Assembly (NCBI RefSeq): GCF_009937955.1
Contig: NZ_AP018439.1
Coordinates: 620,001 to 684,000 of the forward strand
DNA length: 64,000 nucleotides
Reading direction: 5' to 3'
Source: Undibacterium sp. KW1
GTDB taxonomy: Bacteria; Pseudomonadota; Gammaproteobacteria; Burkholderiales; Burkholderiaceae_D
Shown: in pieces, positions 35,558 to 45,386 of the stretch
Numbering within the stretch: position 1 is the stretch's first letter
Layout of the letters: every line of letters begins with the position of its first letter
Program-made: the position numbers and the translations under genes
Notes under the pieces: generated by a model
Database searches by the model: none
Seen by the model: only the letters and a program-made list of their open reading frames with translations
Told to the model about the DNA's origin: nothing

Positions 35558-36286
35558 TTATCTACGTCTATGCAGCGTCGCCCAGGGCACTTCATGATCA
35601 TGCTTGCCCGCGACTATGACGTTACCGTCTATGTCCGATACTCCACACAAACCCACTCCCTGTGCTTTGAAACCCAGGCGTTCCTGATGTTCGCTGTAGT
35701 CGATGCGGTCGTGATGATGACCGTGGAAGCTGCGGCTCACGCGCATGCTGCGGGCCAGTTCATCGATGGTGGCAAAGCCGTGCGGGTGGGCACTGGGGGC
35801 TTCATGCGTGACCAGGATGTCGGCACGCTGGCTGGCGAGGTAGTTGTAGTCGGTAGGGAAGATGGAACTGTAATGCTTGCGCGGCAAGCCATCACGCCAG
35901 CGGTTTTCTTTACCTGCTTTCTGCGTATATTCTCTTTGCGTCTGGAATTTCTTTGGCCCCGGCGGCATCCAGATATGACCCCTGAACACACCACCCAGAC
36001 CGGCGATGCGGTAACCGGCAACATCAACTATGCGCCCATGCAGGTTGCGGCCAGCCAGGGCTGAGCCAAACAGGTGGTCGTAGTCGGCATCGGTATCTGT
36101 GTCATGGTTGCCGTGGATATACCAGACTTCAGTCAGATCAACGATGGCTGCCAGCTCGATTTCCAGCGGCTGGCGAGCTTGCAAATCTCCGAGGAAGATG
36201 ATGGCGGCAGGGCGTTTGTCCAGCACCGCATCAATCACATGCTGGAAATTACCGTGGGTGTCGCCGCAAAAAAAAATAGCTTGCAT
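35558..36286 (-). CDS. Metallophosphoesterase
   Basis: A 242-residue calcineurin-like phosphoesterase with all metal motifs: GDTHG (residues 8-12), GDL (33-35), GNHD (59-62), THE, and GHHHD near residues 195-199. Cytoplasmic, no signal peptide. Substrate unknown; candidates include nucleotides and phosphoproteins. Confidence 0.9.
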   Translation of the reverse strand: MQAIFFCGDTHGNFQHVIDAVLDKRPAAIIFLGDLQARQPLEIELAAIVDLTEVWYIHGNHDTDTDADYDHLFGSALAGRNLHGRIVDVAGYRIAGLGGVFRGHIWMPPGPKKFQTQREYTQKAGKENRWRDGLPRKHYSSIFPTDYNYLASQRADILVTHEAPSAHPHGFATIDELARSMRVSRSFHGHHHDRIDYSEHQERLGFKAQGVGLCGVSDIDGNVIVAGKHDHEVPWATLHRRR

Positions 36287-36431
36287 AAAAGTGCATTTAA
36301 AATAGTGGCGAATCGAAGACAGCGCCGCAAGAGTTCAGATGCAAAGAATATACCTGAGAAACAAATTCAAATAAGATACAGGTAACAAATATATTTTTGA
36401 AATTCCACATTCGTGTTTAGGTAAATCAATT

Positions 36432-37022
36432 ATGTCACTATGGAAATGGATCGTTGCCGCAATCATCCTGTTCTTTGCTGTACAACACTGGCGTAATCGT
36501 CCTTTGCCAGTGCCACCAGGCAGTATCGCGCCGAATGACCCTGTACAAACCTCAGGCTCTGGCAAGGCTTACGATCAAAATAATTACAAGCTGACTGCGC
36601 TGGCAGACTTTACGGTAGAGGCACGCGTCTTGTCGAAGCAGACTTATTCATCTGACCGCGAAGCCGAGCTGGCCCCGGTAGATCTGGCGCTGGGATGGGG
36701 TTCCATGTCTGATACGGCGGTGCTTGATCAGTTGTCGATAGGCCAGAGCAACCGTTTTTATTTCTATCGCTGGGAAAAAGAGCCACCAAGGCCACCTGCA
36801 GAAATCGCCACCCACAGCGCGAACATGCATTTGATACCCACCACGCCCGCGCTGGAAAAAATCATGAAAGATGTGCGCGTCGGCCAGGTCGTCAAGATAC
36901 GCGGCCAACTGGTTGAGGCCAAAGCTGCCGATGGCTGGCACTGGCGTTCATCCCTGACCCGTGATGACACCGGCGCAGGTGCCTGCGAATTGATCAGGGT
37001 AGAAGCGATTGAGGTGAAGTGA
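36432..37022 (+). CDS. Membrane-anchored hypothetical protein
   Basis: A 196-residue protein with an N-terminal anchor (LWKWIVAAIILFFAVQHW) and a soluble domain probably facing the periplasm. The later segment VVKIRGQLVEAKAADGWHWRSSL suggests an OB-like fold with a conserved WHW pattern. Function not recognised. Confidence 0.72.
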   Translation: MSLWKWIVAAIILFFAVQHWRNRPLPVPPGSIAPNDPVQTSGSGKAYDQNNYKLTALADFTVEARVLSKQTYSSDREAELAPVDLALGWGSMSDTAVLDQLSIGQSNRFYFYRWEKEPPRPPAEIATHSANMHLIPTTPALEKIMKDVRVGQVVKIRGQLVEAKAADGWHWRSSLTRDDTGAGACELIRVEAIEVK

Positions 37023-37261
37023 GCCTGAGATAAATTGATAATGAGTAATAAATTTACAAATTAGTTCTGCCAGGCAGTGCCCTGAGGATAAAAATCCAGT
37101 ACTTTGTCCAAAAATATAGCACCATGTATCAAAAGTGAGGACACTTTGAAAATTGTTGTGTCTGTTTCTCCCCAAATTTTGCTGCGTGGGATGCAGGTAC
37201 AGGCTGCCCGGTGGGATGCATTACCCCGCCCCGGCAGCATAATCATTCAAGGAAATGTTAC

Positions 37262-38086
37262 ATGCCCTCAGTTTCTGTTTTCACTCCCGCCAGATATGTC
37301 GCCACGCTGATGCTCACGCTGCTCATGATGTCCGCACATAGTAGCCAGGCACAAACGCAGGCCAGCTTATCTGCAAGTATGCCTGCAAGTGCACCTGCCA
37401 GTACGCCCGCAAGCTCATCCGCAAGCGCGGCTGAAGCTGCAGCAGAAGAATTTCAAAGTGTAGAAGTCAAAGCCGTCAGGGACCCCGCCATCATGCCGTA
37501 TAAGGTGGCGTATGAGCTGATGTCCAAAGTACGGGCGGCAAGCAAAGACAAGGTGCAGATACAGATACGCATCACCTCGGCAAAAACTCACGCACCGGTA
37601 CCCAACCTCAGTATCTACCTTGACGGCAAGAGTACCCACCAGCAGCTCGACATTTCAGCAACCGGTTTTGTCAACGTACCGCTGGACCAGGCCGCCTATG
37701 CCGATGGTGCCGAGTTTGTGACCAACCAGAAAAAAGGCTCGATGGAAGTTCATGTCCTCCTGCTACCCAAACTGCCGCAAGATGTCTTCAAATATGCCGA
37801 CATCAGTGAAAGCATAGAGGCTGCACAAATGGCCATCAACGAACTGGTACCCTGGTATTTTCGCCTGTTCATGCCCTCGGTCAATAGCATAGGTATTTGC
37901 TATGCAGGACAAAACCAGACTGTGCTGGTCAAAGGCAGTGAAGAACAGCAATTGCCCGCTAACAGTGACGCGACCGACCCTCTCAAAAACAAAGTCCATT
38001 GCGCCCGCTTTGCAGCCAAGGATGTTGCCAAAGAAAAGGGTAACCTCATCATGCCGGCAACTGGCTGGCAGGCGATTTATATGTGA
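37262..38086 (+). CDS. Exported protein of unknown function
   Basis: A 274-residue protein starting at ATG 37262 (AAGGAAA about 8 nt upstream; upstream in-frame codons look non-coding). Signal peptide to about residue 31 (ending QAQ), then an Ala/Ser/Pro-rich spacer, then a folded domain with an early beta-rich segment (KVQIQIRITSAKTHAPVPNL) that resembles an Ig-like or carboxypeptidase-regulatory-like fold. No enzyme motif seen. Confidence 0.72.
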   Translation: MPSVSVFTPARYVATLMLTLLMMSAHSSQAQTQASLSASMPASAPASTPASSSASAAEAAAEEFQSVEVKAVRDPAIMPYKVAYELMSKVRAASKDKVQIQIRITSAKTHAPVPNLSIYLDGKSTHQQLDISATGFVNVPLDQAAYADGAEFVTNQKKGSMEVHVLLLPKLPQDVFKYADISESIEAAQMAINELVPWYFRLFMPSVNSIGICYAGQNQTVLVKGSEEQQLPANSDATDPLKNKVHCARFAAKDVAKEKGNLIMPATGWQAIYM

Positions 38087-38105
38087 AGCCTGGTGCAAGC
38101 CACAA

Positions 38106-40100
38106 TCATGTTTTTTGCGGAACCCGGATACCGATCAAAGCTGGATTGATTTTGGACATGGGTACCGCACTTTCCATGGCGATGGCAACAGCGACATACG
38201 CTGGCGTGGTGGTGCTAACCTGGTCTATGACATCCTGTATGGCAAGGGCATAGGCGATGGGCCATTCATCAGGACTGGCGCAAAATCTTTCTATCGTGGG
38301 TTGCAAGGCAGGCCAAAAATTCTTGAGGTAATTGAGCGGTGTGTCTGACGCCGGAAAGCCACTGGGCAAGCGTGGCTTGCCAAATTCTGCACTGCCCATG
38401 GTGTTGCTCACATGCTTGAAGAGTGCGTGCAGGTCGGGCCTGTCTTGCAGTTTTGCGCCATTGCTTTCGGCTGCGCCACATATCATTGACCAGACTGAAT
38501 ACTGGCTTTCTGCCAATGGACGGTTGATGGCATCGCCCATAAAGTAGCTTGTGCCATCTTCGCATTCCACCTTGATGATTGCCGCATTTCCAGATGGCGT
38601 GCCATGCATTTGAGCCCGTGCGCTCATCTGGCAGGAAAAACCAGCCAGCGCACCCAGCATGCTCAACAGCGATTCTATGTGCACGCCCTTGTCATTTTTC
38701 ATGGCTTCCATCAGGCGCTTGAGAATTTCTCTACCACCCAGTCTGGCACCGATCAAGGGCTCGGTTTTCCGGCGCTCGCTGATGGCTGCCAGCAGGGAAT
38801 CTGCTACAGCATCAGTCGTGGTGGCAGCGCTGTGGGTTTGCATCTGGTCAGCTTGCACAGGGGATGCTGCTTGCGGAAATGGCCGCCTGGTCGTTGGATT
38901 GAAATACATGTTCAGCAGAGGGATCAGGGCGCAAAAATTTGCCAGTGCGGACAAGTTCAGGCTTAACAAGCTTCTTTTCATTGTCCTGTCACGGATGATC
39001 AACGTTGTGCTGTACAGAACATGCTTCACCTCTATGCTGCCGATATCGTTTGCATTGATCACCTTGTTTGCAGTCATGAGCTGGGTCTTGCGTACTTTTA
39101 AGGCAGAAAAATCCAGGCTTGCGCCTTGTTCATATTTTTCCAATAAATGTGGAAAAAGGATTTTTTCCTGCAATTGACGCAGGCGGGTCAGCAGTTCACC
39201 CATATTAGCGATATTGTTGGGGATGATCAGTTCAGTGCTGCGGGAGCTACGGTTTTTTAAAATCAGGCAATCATTGAGTCGCCCGGAAAAAAGCGCCGCC
39301 ATGCTGGTGCTGTTACGTGCGTGATTCTCATAAATGCTGAGCTCCGTCGAGAAGCTGATCAATCCGGCCTCCAGAGGGCCCTGTACGGTCAGGCCTTTTT
39401 CATAAACATGTACTTGGTAGTTGAACTGACTGACAATCAAGAGCAGCGAAGGTGTGAGAAGGAGAATGCCGAGCAAAAAAACCGGCCAGGACGCAATGGT
39501 CCAGCCCATCGCGAGTGGCAAATAAGAGAAAATCAGGAGCAAGTAATGCAATTTCTGCAGCGACCAGTTTTTCTGGTAGCTGGCGACCAGAGGCCCCAAT
39601 GCGGCAGCTGTGAATTCGTCGGCAAATTTTTTCTTGCGTGCATGTGCAACTTGAGTCATGCGCAACAGCAGATACAAAAGCAGGATAAGAAATGGCATCC
39701 ACAAGGCATTGCCGATGAGGTAATCGATCAACCTGATGCGGTAGCCAGGCAAGGGTGTGGGCAGCATGCCGTTTTGCTGCAGCTCTTTGATACGCTCTGG
39801 CGACAAGGGGTAATAGTCAGTCGGACTGCCCTTGACGCCCATGACAAATCCTTCATCTGTAATGTTATATGGGAGTAAAAACACGTCAGTGCGCAAGCGC
39901 CTGCCCAGATATAAGACTTCGCCATCATTCCCGCGTGCGCTGGTATTTGCCACCCAGTCGATTTCATAATTTGAGTTGACGACACTGGCCTGTGCATTGG
40001 CACCGTATAAACAAAATAAAACAAATAAGCAGATGGGCAGTAAACGAAAAATTGGAAGAACGGCAGGTCGCAAGGGGATTTCCTGAAAAAGGGCAGACAA
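38106..40100 (-). CDS. Large membrane protein, DUF6585-like middle
   Basis: A 664-residue protein with an N-terminal signal/anchor helix, a periplasmic stretch, then further membrane helices (about residues 124-145, 180-225). The central cytoplasmic part with YEKGLTVQGPLEAGLISF resembles the DUF6585 family. The C-terminal 200 residues are separate and unrecognised. Converges on the previous gene with 19 bp between. Function unknown. Confidence 0.7.
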   Translation of the reverse strand: MSALFQEIPLRPAVLPIFRLLPICLFVLFCLYGANAQASVVNSNYEIDWVANTSARGNDGEVLYLGRRLRTDVFLLPYNITDEGFVMGVKGSPTDYYPLSPERIKELQQNGMLPTPLPGYRIRLIDYLIGNALWMPFLILLLYLLLRMTQVAHARKKKFADEFTAAALGPLVASYQKNWSLQKLHYLLLIFSYLPLAMGWTIASWPVFLLGILLLTPSLLLIVSQFNYQVHVYEKGLTVQGPLEAGLISFSTELSIYENHARNSTSMAALFSGRLNDCLILKNRSSRSTELIIPNNIANMGELLTRLRQLQEKILFPHLLEKYEQGASLDFSALKVRKTQLMTANKVINANDIGSIEVKHVLYSTTLIIRDRTMKRSLLSLNLSALANFCALIPLLNMYFNPTTRRPFPQAASPVQADQMQTHSAATTTDAVADSLLAAISERRKTEPLIGARLGGREILKRLMEAMKNDKGVHIESLLSMLGALAGFSCQMSARAQMHGTPSGNAAIIKVECEDGTSYFMGDAINRPLAESQYSVWSMICGAAESNGAKLQDRPDLHALFKHVSNTMGSAEFGKPRLPSGFPASDTPLNYLKNFWPALQPTIERFCASPDEWPIAYALAIQDVIDQVSTTTPAYVAVAIAMESAVPMSKINPALIGIRVPQKT

Positions 40101-40379
40101 GGGCAGATAAGGGTAGGTGCAGGTACTGCTGTAAAAGCTGATCAGGCATCAGTATGCCATTGAGCGGCCACACTTGCCAGGCGACCCAGCGGCAGTTTTG
40201 TCAGAAAGCAGCTCTGGAATTGTTCTTTTTTTACTTGTCTTGTTGTAATATGAGCAGCATTTTGCTGGGCAATGTTGTCATGCAGTGACAGGGTCGGGCA
40301 GGTGCATCGCGCATCTTTGCATAATGCACGTACATATTTTTTTGCCAATGGCATGCAAAATATACATAAAGGAATGTTC

Positions 40380-42074
40380 ATGAAGATATCTTCAACCCTG
40401 CTCGCAGTATGCAGTCTCCTCATTCTGGGGCCAGTCGCTGCGGCAGAAGACTTCGCTGCAGCCGCGCAAAAAGTCGCCAGCGCCCGCATCAGCAGTGCCG
40501 CGATTCCTGGCTTGGTGGTCGTTACCGTAAATGGCCAGGAGCAAAAAATACAGGGCTTTGGCCTGGTCACCAATGGTACCGATGGCAAAAAACAGTCTCA
40601 CCTGCCCGATGCCAATACCGTTTTTGAAATCGGCTCAGTCAGCAAAACCTTCACTGCCTTATTGCTGGCAGACATGCACGCGCGTGGCGTGCTCAAGCTT
40701 GATGATACTGTGGCAGCGCTGCTACCTGCCTACACCATACCGCAATATCAGGGCCGTGCCATCACCCTGCTGGATCTGGCTACTCAGACTTCAGCTTTGC
40801 CACGGATGCCTGCGAATCTCTTGCCCAGGCAGGCGGACAACCCTTATGCAGATTACTCAGAGAATAATCTGCGCGATTTTTTGCGCAGCTATCAACTGAC
40901 ACGTGCGCCAGGCGCAAAGTATGAATATTCCAACCTCGGCTTTGGCTTGCTGGGCCAGACATTGTCTGCGCGAGCTGGCAAGTCTTATGCAGAGCTGGTG
41001 CAGGAGCGCATTGCCAAGCCGCTGGGAATGGCAGATACCGGCATCGCCCTGACTGCCAACATGCAAAACAATCTGGCAATTGGTCATGATGCTCAAGGCA
41101 AGACTGTCGCCAACTGGGACATGCCCACACTCGCAGGTGCAGGGGCCTTGCGTTCCAGCGCACAAGACATGCTGCGCTATTTGCAGGCACACATGCATGG
41201 TGCCAATGTCAAAGTACCGGCAGGTTTGCAGCTGGTACAACAGCCACAACGTACTACCGGCATGCCGGGTTTGCAGATCGCTTTGGCCTGGCATGTGCAA
41301 AGTGTGCGCGGTCAGACTGTGGTCTGGCATAACGGCATGACGGGCGGTTATGCATCCTTCATCGGTTTTACGGCAGATGGCCAGCGTGGTGTCGTGGTGC
41401 TGGCCAATGCCAGCGTCAATGTTGATGACATAGGCATGGCAGCTTTGCTGCCCGCAGCGCCTGCTGCCGATGTCGGCAATACAGCCACCGACAAGCTCAG
41501 CGCGAAACAACTGGCAGAATACTCAGGGCGCTATCAGCTTGCCCCTGGTGCCATCCTTAACATCAGCGCCGGGCCAGATGGCCTGTTGGCGCAATTGACA
41601 GGGCAGCCACAGGCGCCAGTATTCCCGCGCAAGAAAGATGAATTTTTTTATAAAGTGGTTGAAGCCAGCCTGCAATTTGAGCGTGATGCCAATGGCAAGA
41701 TACAGTCAGTGACCCTGCACCAGAACGGCCATGCCTCGCCCGCACCGCGCATAGGCGAGGCTGCTCCAGAAGCGGCTTCAAACGCAAGCAGGCGTACAGA
41801 AATAAGCCTGCCTGCTGAACAGCTTAAACAATATGTCGGCAGCTATACTCTGGCACCCGGCTTCAAACTCATCATCAGCGAACAGTCAGGCCAGCTATTT
41901 GCGCAGGCCACAGGCCAGGGCAGCAATGCTATCTTTGCCGAGGCAAAAGACAAATTCTTTTTAAAGGTCGTCGATGCCCAACTGAGCTTCCAGCGCCAGG
42001 CCGATGGCAAGATCAGCGGTCTGGTACTGCATCAAAATGGCCGCAATATGCCGGGGCCGCGTGATGCGGATTAG
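40380..42074 (+). CDS. Class C beta-lactamase-like serine hydrolase
   Basis: A 564-residue exported protein from ATG 40380 (AAAGGA upstream); signal peptide to about residue 21 (ending AAA). The SxxK nucleophile is S86-V-S-K89, the YxN motif is in YEYSNLGFG, and the HxG-like motif is in HNGMTGG. After the hydrolase domain come two repeats of a DUF3471-like beta domain (about residues 360-455 and 475-564), each ending in LHQNG plus a proline-rich tail. Likely a periplasmic peptidase or esterase; resistance function is not implied. Confidence 0.88.
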   Translation: MKISSTLLAVCSLLILGPVAAAEDFAAAAQKVASARISSAAIPGLVVVTVNGQEQKIQGFGLVTNGTDGKKQSHLPDANTVFEIGSVSKTFTALLLADMHARGVLKLDDTVAALLPAYTIPQYQGRAITLLDLATQTSALPRMPANLLPRQADNPYADYSENNLRDFLRSYQLTRAPGAKYEYSNLGFGLLGQTLSARAGKSYAELVQERIAKPLGMADTGIALTANMQNNLAIGHDAQGKTVANWDMPTLAGAGALRSSAQDMLRYLQAHMHGANVKVPAGLQLVQQPQRTTGMPGLQIALAWHVQSVRGQTVVWHNGMTGGYASFIGFTADGQRGVVVLANASVNVDDIGMAALLPAAPAADVGNTATDKLSAKQLAEYSGRYQLAPGAILNISAGPDGLLAQLTGQPQAPVFPRKKDEFFYKVVEASLQFERDANGKIQSVTLHQNGHASPAPRIGEAAPEAASNASRRTEISLPAEQLKQYVGSYTLAPGFKLIISEQSGQLFAQATGQGSNAIFAEAKDKFFLKVVDAQLSFQRQADGKISGLVLHQNGRNMPGPRDAD

Positions 42075-42242
42075 TCCGCTTCACAGCTTGCCCCACGCTT
42101 AGCGGATAGTCGAATACAGCAGCCTGAGTGGCGAATGTAAGTTTGCCACTTTGTGACCAACAGATAATCGCTTTTATCAGTCTCATATCCGTCAGACTTT
42201 GCAACTACCAGTTGCCTATGCAGCCGCTGTCCAAACTATCCG

Positions 42243-42271
42243 GGCTGAAAGTTATCCATAGTCTTTCAGCC
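42243..42271. other. Intergenic 9-bp hairpin
   Basis: GGCTGAAAG (42243-42251) and CTTTCAGCC (42263-42271) around an 11-nt loop, between the beta-lactamase-like gene and the YdjM-like gene. No T-run, so its role as terminator is uncertain. The remainder of this 281-bp gap holds nothing clear. Confidence 0.4.
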
Positions 42272-42355
42272 ACTTCACACCCACCGCACACACACTTCAC
42301 ACTGCAAGACTAAGCTGGCGCATCTTTATTAGCTGCCACTTGGCTACCTTCACCG

Positions 42356-42940
42356 ATGTCTTCTTTGCTGGCTCATGTCGCTGCTGGCCTGACGCTGTAT
42401 TTTTGCCGCAGGGATCAGCGGCCACGGCTGCATGTCAATATGGCTCTGCCGGTCTTGCTGGCGATTGCTCCTGATTTTGATTATTTTGGTATCTGGTTTT
42501 TTCATCTGCGCTATGAACAGCGCTTCACGCATTCGCTGCTGTTTTGCCTGATGACAGGCGCAGTTGCTTGTTACCTTGTTCGCCGCGTCGGACGGCAATC
42601 GCCTGCCATGCCGGGTTTCTGGATATTGCTGTTGGCGGCATGCTCACATCTCTTGCTTGATATGCTGGTAGGACGGGCTCTGCCTTTGTTGTGGCCGTTT
42701 GTAACAACTGAGTTTTCCCTGCCCCTGGTGTTGCTGCCAGGGGCCTCACATACCGGGCTGGTCAGTTATGCTTTCTGGCGCAACCTGATCATGGAAGCGT
42801 GCCTGCTCTTGCCCATGCTGGCGGCCATGGTGATGCTGGTGCGACGCGTACCTGTGCGGAGCTACATGCCAGAAATCCTGCTGGTACTGGCGATGTGGTC
42901 AGGCCTGGTCTTTGCCGGAGGGCGGCTTGTAACTATCTGA
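42356..42940 (+). CDS. YdjM-like membrane-bound metal-dependent hydrolase
   Basis: A 194-residue polytopic protein with the DUF457/YdjM pattern: N-terminal LLAHVAAGLTLYF, then LAIAPDFDYFG and RFTHSLLF, the conserved His/Asp residues of the family near the membrane interface. Four or five helices. Family members are called metal-dependent hydrolases by similarity; a reaction has not been established for most. The ribosome binding site is weak. Confidence 0.8.
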   Translation: MSSLLAHVAAGLTLYFCRRDQRPRLHVNMALPVLLAIAPDFDYFGIWFFHLRYEQRFTHSLLFCLMTGAVACYLVRRVGRQSPAMPGFWILLLAACSHLLLDMLVGRALPLLWPFVTTEFSLPLVLLPGASHTGLVSYAFWRNLIMEACLLLPMLAAMVMLVRRVPVRSYMPEILLVLAMWSGLVFAGGRLVTI

Positions 42941-43273
42941 TAGTTTACGCCAGCATCATGGACAATTTTTTAACCTATACCTTGTTTTTAGTGGTAATAC
43001 CACTTTAATTAATTGTAAGTATTGGTATTGTTATGGTATCTGAATTGTTTAACCTGTTTTTATCCTTACGCCCCACAGTTTTTACTTTCCAAAGCCCGAT
43101 GTGCTGAATTGGACTCTTACTTTGTAACAATATTTTGTTTCAAAAAAAACCACTTGACCGCCTGATATTTAAGCAACATCGTTGCTTCAGTTTCTGCTCA
43201 AAATGAAACAGGAACGACGAAAGTGACCCCACAAAACCGGGGCATTTATCTATCAACAGTTCAGGGGAATAGG
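42941..43273. other. Upstream region of chitinase gene 1
   Basis: 333 bp, AT-rich, without a gene. Holds the palindrome at 42990-43004 and the leader of the chitinase gene; no confident -35/-10 pair was found. Confidence 0.45.
42990..43004. promoter_or_regulatory. Palindromic operator-like site before chitinase 1
   Basis: AGTGGTAATACCACT, 6-bp arms around AAT, followed by TTAATTAATTG. A diverged version of the same block lies upstream of the other chitinase gene at 48382-48404, suggesting a common regulator. Confidence 0.5.
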
Positions 43274-45286
43274 ATGAGACATAGAACTGGAATTCGCATT
43301 AATCACCTCATGCTCAGTCTGGTCGGCGGTATGCTGGCAGCCTGCGGCGGAGGAAGTAACACCAGCAGTTTGACAGACACACCGAAGGCCGGTGCGCACA
43401 TGGCGATGCCGCCAGCAGAGGTGCCCAGCAGTTGTGCAGTCTGGAGCAGCACTCAGGTTTATACCCAGGGTAATTGCGTTACCTATCAGGGCGTAACCTA
43501 TAAAGCCAAGTGGTGGACGCAGGGGAATGTGCCAGGCACAGAACAGTGGGGACCATGGGAAGTAAGCACGGTCACGCCAACACCGACCCCAACTCCGACA
43601 CCTACGCCGACGCCTACTCCGACGCCAACGCCGACGCCCACTCCTACGCCTACATCAGGGTGTGCGCCTTATGTGGCAGGAACCAGTTATCTGGCAGGCA
43701 GTGTCGTCAGCAATGCCGGTGGCTATTATCGCTGCGATGTCGCGGGTTGGTGTTCTACCGGTGCTTCTGCTTATGAGCCCGGTGTAGGTTGGGCCTGGAC
43801 CAGCGCCTGGACTGCGGTGACTGTCAGTGCCTGCCCAACGCCAACACCAACGCCAACGCCAACGCCAACGCCAACGCCAACACCAACACCAACACCAACA
43901 CCAACACCAACACCAACACCAACACCAACACCAACACCAACACCAACACCAACACCAACACCAACACCAACACCAACACCAACACCAGTCGGTGGCCGCG
44001 AAGTTGGCTCCTACTTTGCACAATGGGGTGTGTATGGCCGCGGCTATGAAGTGGCAGATATCCACACCACGCAGACACCAGTCAATGGCGTCCAGACCAG
44101 CATCGCTGATCAACTGACCTTCATTAACTACGCCTTTGGCAATGTGTATGCAAAAAATGGCGGCTATGAATGCGATATGGTGACCAAGGCAGAGACCGGC
44201 AATAACGTGCCGGCACCAGCAGATGCGGGTACCGGTGGTGATGCCTTTGCCGATTACCAGCGTCAGCCAGCACGCACCGTCGATGGCAAAACCATACCCT
44301 GGGACGCCAAGCTCACCGGCAATTTTGCGCAACTGAAATTGTTGAAGGCCGCGCATCCGAACCTGAAAGTCTTTATCTCACTCGGTGGCTGGACCTGGTC
44401 GAAGTTCTTCTCTGCCGCAGCGAAGACGGATGCCCTGCGCAAGCAACTCGCGAAGTCTTGCGTCAAGCAATTCATCGCAGGTGATTTGCCGGTGCAGGAT
44501 GGCCGCGGTGGTCCTGGTGCAGCCAAAGGTGTGTTTGATGGTATCGACATCGACTGGGAATACCCAGGCGGTGGCGGGCAGCCGTATAACACTTTTGATG
44601 CTGTCAACGACAAACATAACTTCACTTTGTTGATGGCAGAATTCCGTGCGCAACTCGATGCGCAAGGGGCTCTCGACAACAAGCGTTATGCGCTGACTGC
44701 AGCGATAGGCGCGGGCACTGAAAAAATCGCCCAGACCGAGCCTGCCTTGTATAGCCAGTACATGGATTGGGTGAATGTCATGACCTATGACTTCCATGGC
44801 GGTTGGGAAAACACCACCAACTTCCATTCACCGCTGTACCATGACCCTGCAGACCCATCCACGGGTGTGCTGGCCAAGTACAATAGTGATGATGCGATCC
44901 AGGCTTTGGTCACCGCTGGCATGCCACGCAATAAGATCTTGCTGGGCATTCCATTCTACGGGCGTGGCTGGAAAGGCGTCAGTGCCGGGCCAAATGGAAA
45001 CGGCCTGTACCAGGCAACTGGTGGGCCAGCGCCGGCTACTTATGAAGCAGGGATAGAAGACTACAAGGTCTTGAAAAACAAGACCGGTACGCGCACCCTG
45101 CATCCGGTGACCAAGCAACTGATGTTGTTGACCAATAATGGCGAATGGTGGAGTTATGATGACCCTGCTGTCATTGCCATTAAAATGAAGTATGTGCGTG
45201 ACCAGAACCTGCGTGGCGCATTTACCTGGGAGCTTGATGGCGATGCCAGCGGTACCCTGGGTAGCGAAGTCTGGAAAGGGCGATAA
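43274..45286 (+). CDS. GH18 chitinase, lipoprotein with two binding modules
   Basis: A 670-residue protein from ATG 43274 (AGGGGA about 8 nt upstream). Signal peptide ends in the lipobox LAAC, so it is probably a lipoprotein. Residues about 45-95 form a CBM5/12-type module (AKWWTQGN), followed by a Thr-Pro linker, a second module (CAPYVAG ... [10 protein letters not shown]) and a long Thr-Pro linker of about 50 residues. The GH18 domain has [11 protein letters not shown] with catalytic E429 and later MTYDFHGGW. Hydrolyses chitin at the cell surface. A strong terminator follows at 45328. Confidence 0.94.
   Translation: MRHRTGIRINHLMLSLVGGMLAACGGGSNTSSLTDTPKAGAHMAMPPAEVPSSCAVWSSTQVYTQGNCVTYQGVTYKAKWWTQGNVPGTEQWGPWEVSTVTPTPTPTPTPTPTPTPTPTPTPTPTPTSGCAPYVAGTSYLAGSVVSNAGGYYRCDVAGWCSTGASAYEPGVGWAWTSAWTAVTVSACPTPTPTPTPTPTPTPTPTPTPTPTPTPTPTPTPTPTPTPTPTPTPTPTPTPVGGREVGSYFAQWGVYGRGYEVADIHTTQTPVNGVQTSIADQLTFINYAFGNVYAKNGGYECDMVTKAETGNNVPAPADAGTGGDAFADYQRQPARTVDGKTIPWDAKLTGNFAQLKLLKAAHPNLKVFISLGGWTWSKFFSAAAKTDALRKQLAKSCVKQFIAGDLPVQDGRGGPGAAKGVFDGIDIDWEYPGGGGQPYNTFDAVNDKHNFTLLMAEFRAQLDAQGALDNKRYALTAAIGAGTEKIAQTEPALYSQYMDWVNVMTYDFHGGWENTTNFHSPLYHDPADPSTGVLAKYNSDDAIQALVTAGMPRNKILLGIPFYGRGWKGVSAGPNGNGLYQATGGPAPATYEAGIEDYKVLKNKTGTRTLHPVTKQLMLLTNNGEWWSYDDPAVIAIKMKYVRDQNLRGAFTWELDGDASGTLGSEVWKGR
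43835..43986. repeat. Hexanucleotide microsatellite coding for Thr-Pro
   Basis: About 25 copies of a 6-bp unit, CCAACG then CCAACA, in frame, encoding the Thr-Pro linker of the chitinase. Expansion or loss of units would change linker length without a frameshift. Confidence 0.9.
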
Positions 45287-45327
45287 GCCTGATTAGTGGA
45301 ATGGTATAGTCCATTAATAGTGTAGGG

Positions 45328-45369
45328 CTGCGGGTGTGATGAACAATACCATCACATCCGCAGTTTTTT
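45328..45369 (+). terminator. Rho-independent terminator of chitinase 1
   Basis: A 14-bp stem with one G-T pair (45328-45341 with 45350-45363) and an 8-nt loop, followed by six T. It lies 42 bp after the chitinase stop and rules out an earlier start for the following gene. Confidence 0.9.
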
Positions 45370-45386
45370 CAGCGAGAGGAAAGTAC

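Noticed and set aside
43655..44356. Long minus-strand frame with Cys-Trp repeats opposite chitinase 1
   Set aside because: It is the antisense of the Thr-Pro linker microsatellite and conserved GH18 coding sequence; composition is an artefact of the repeat.
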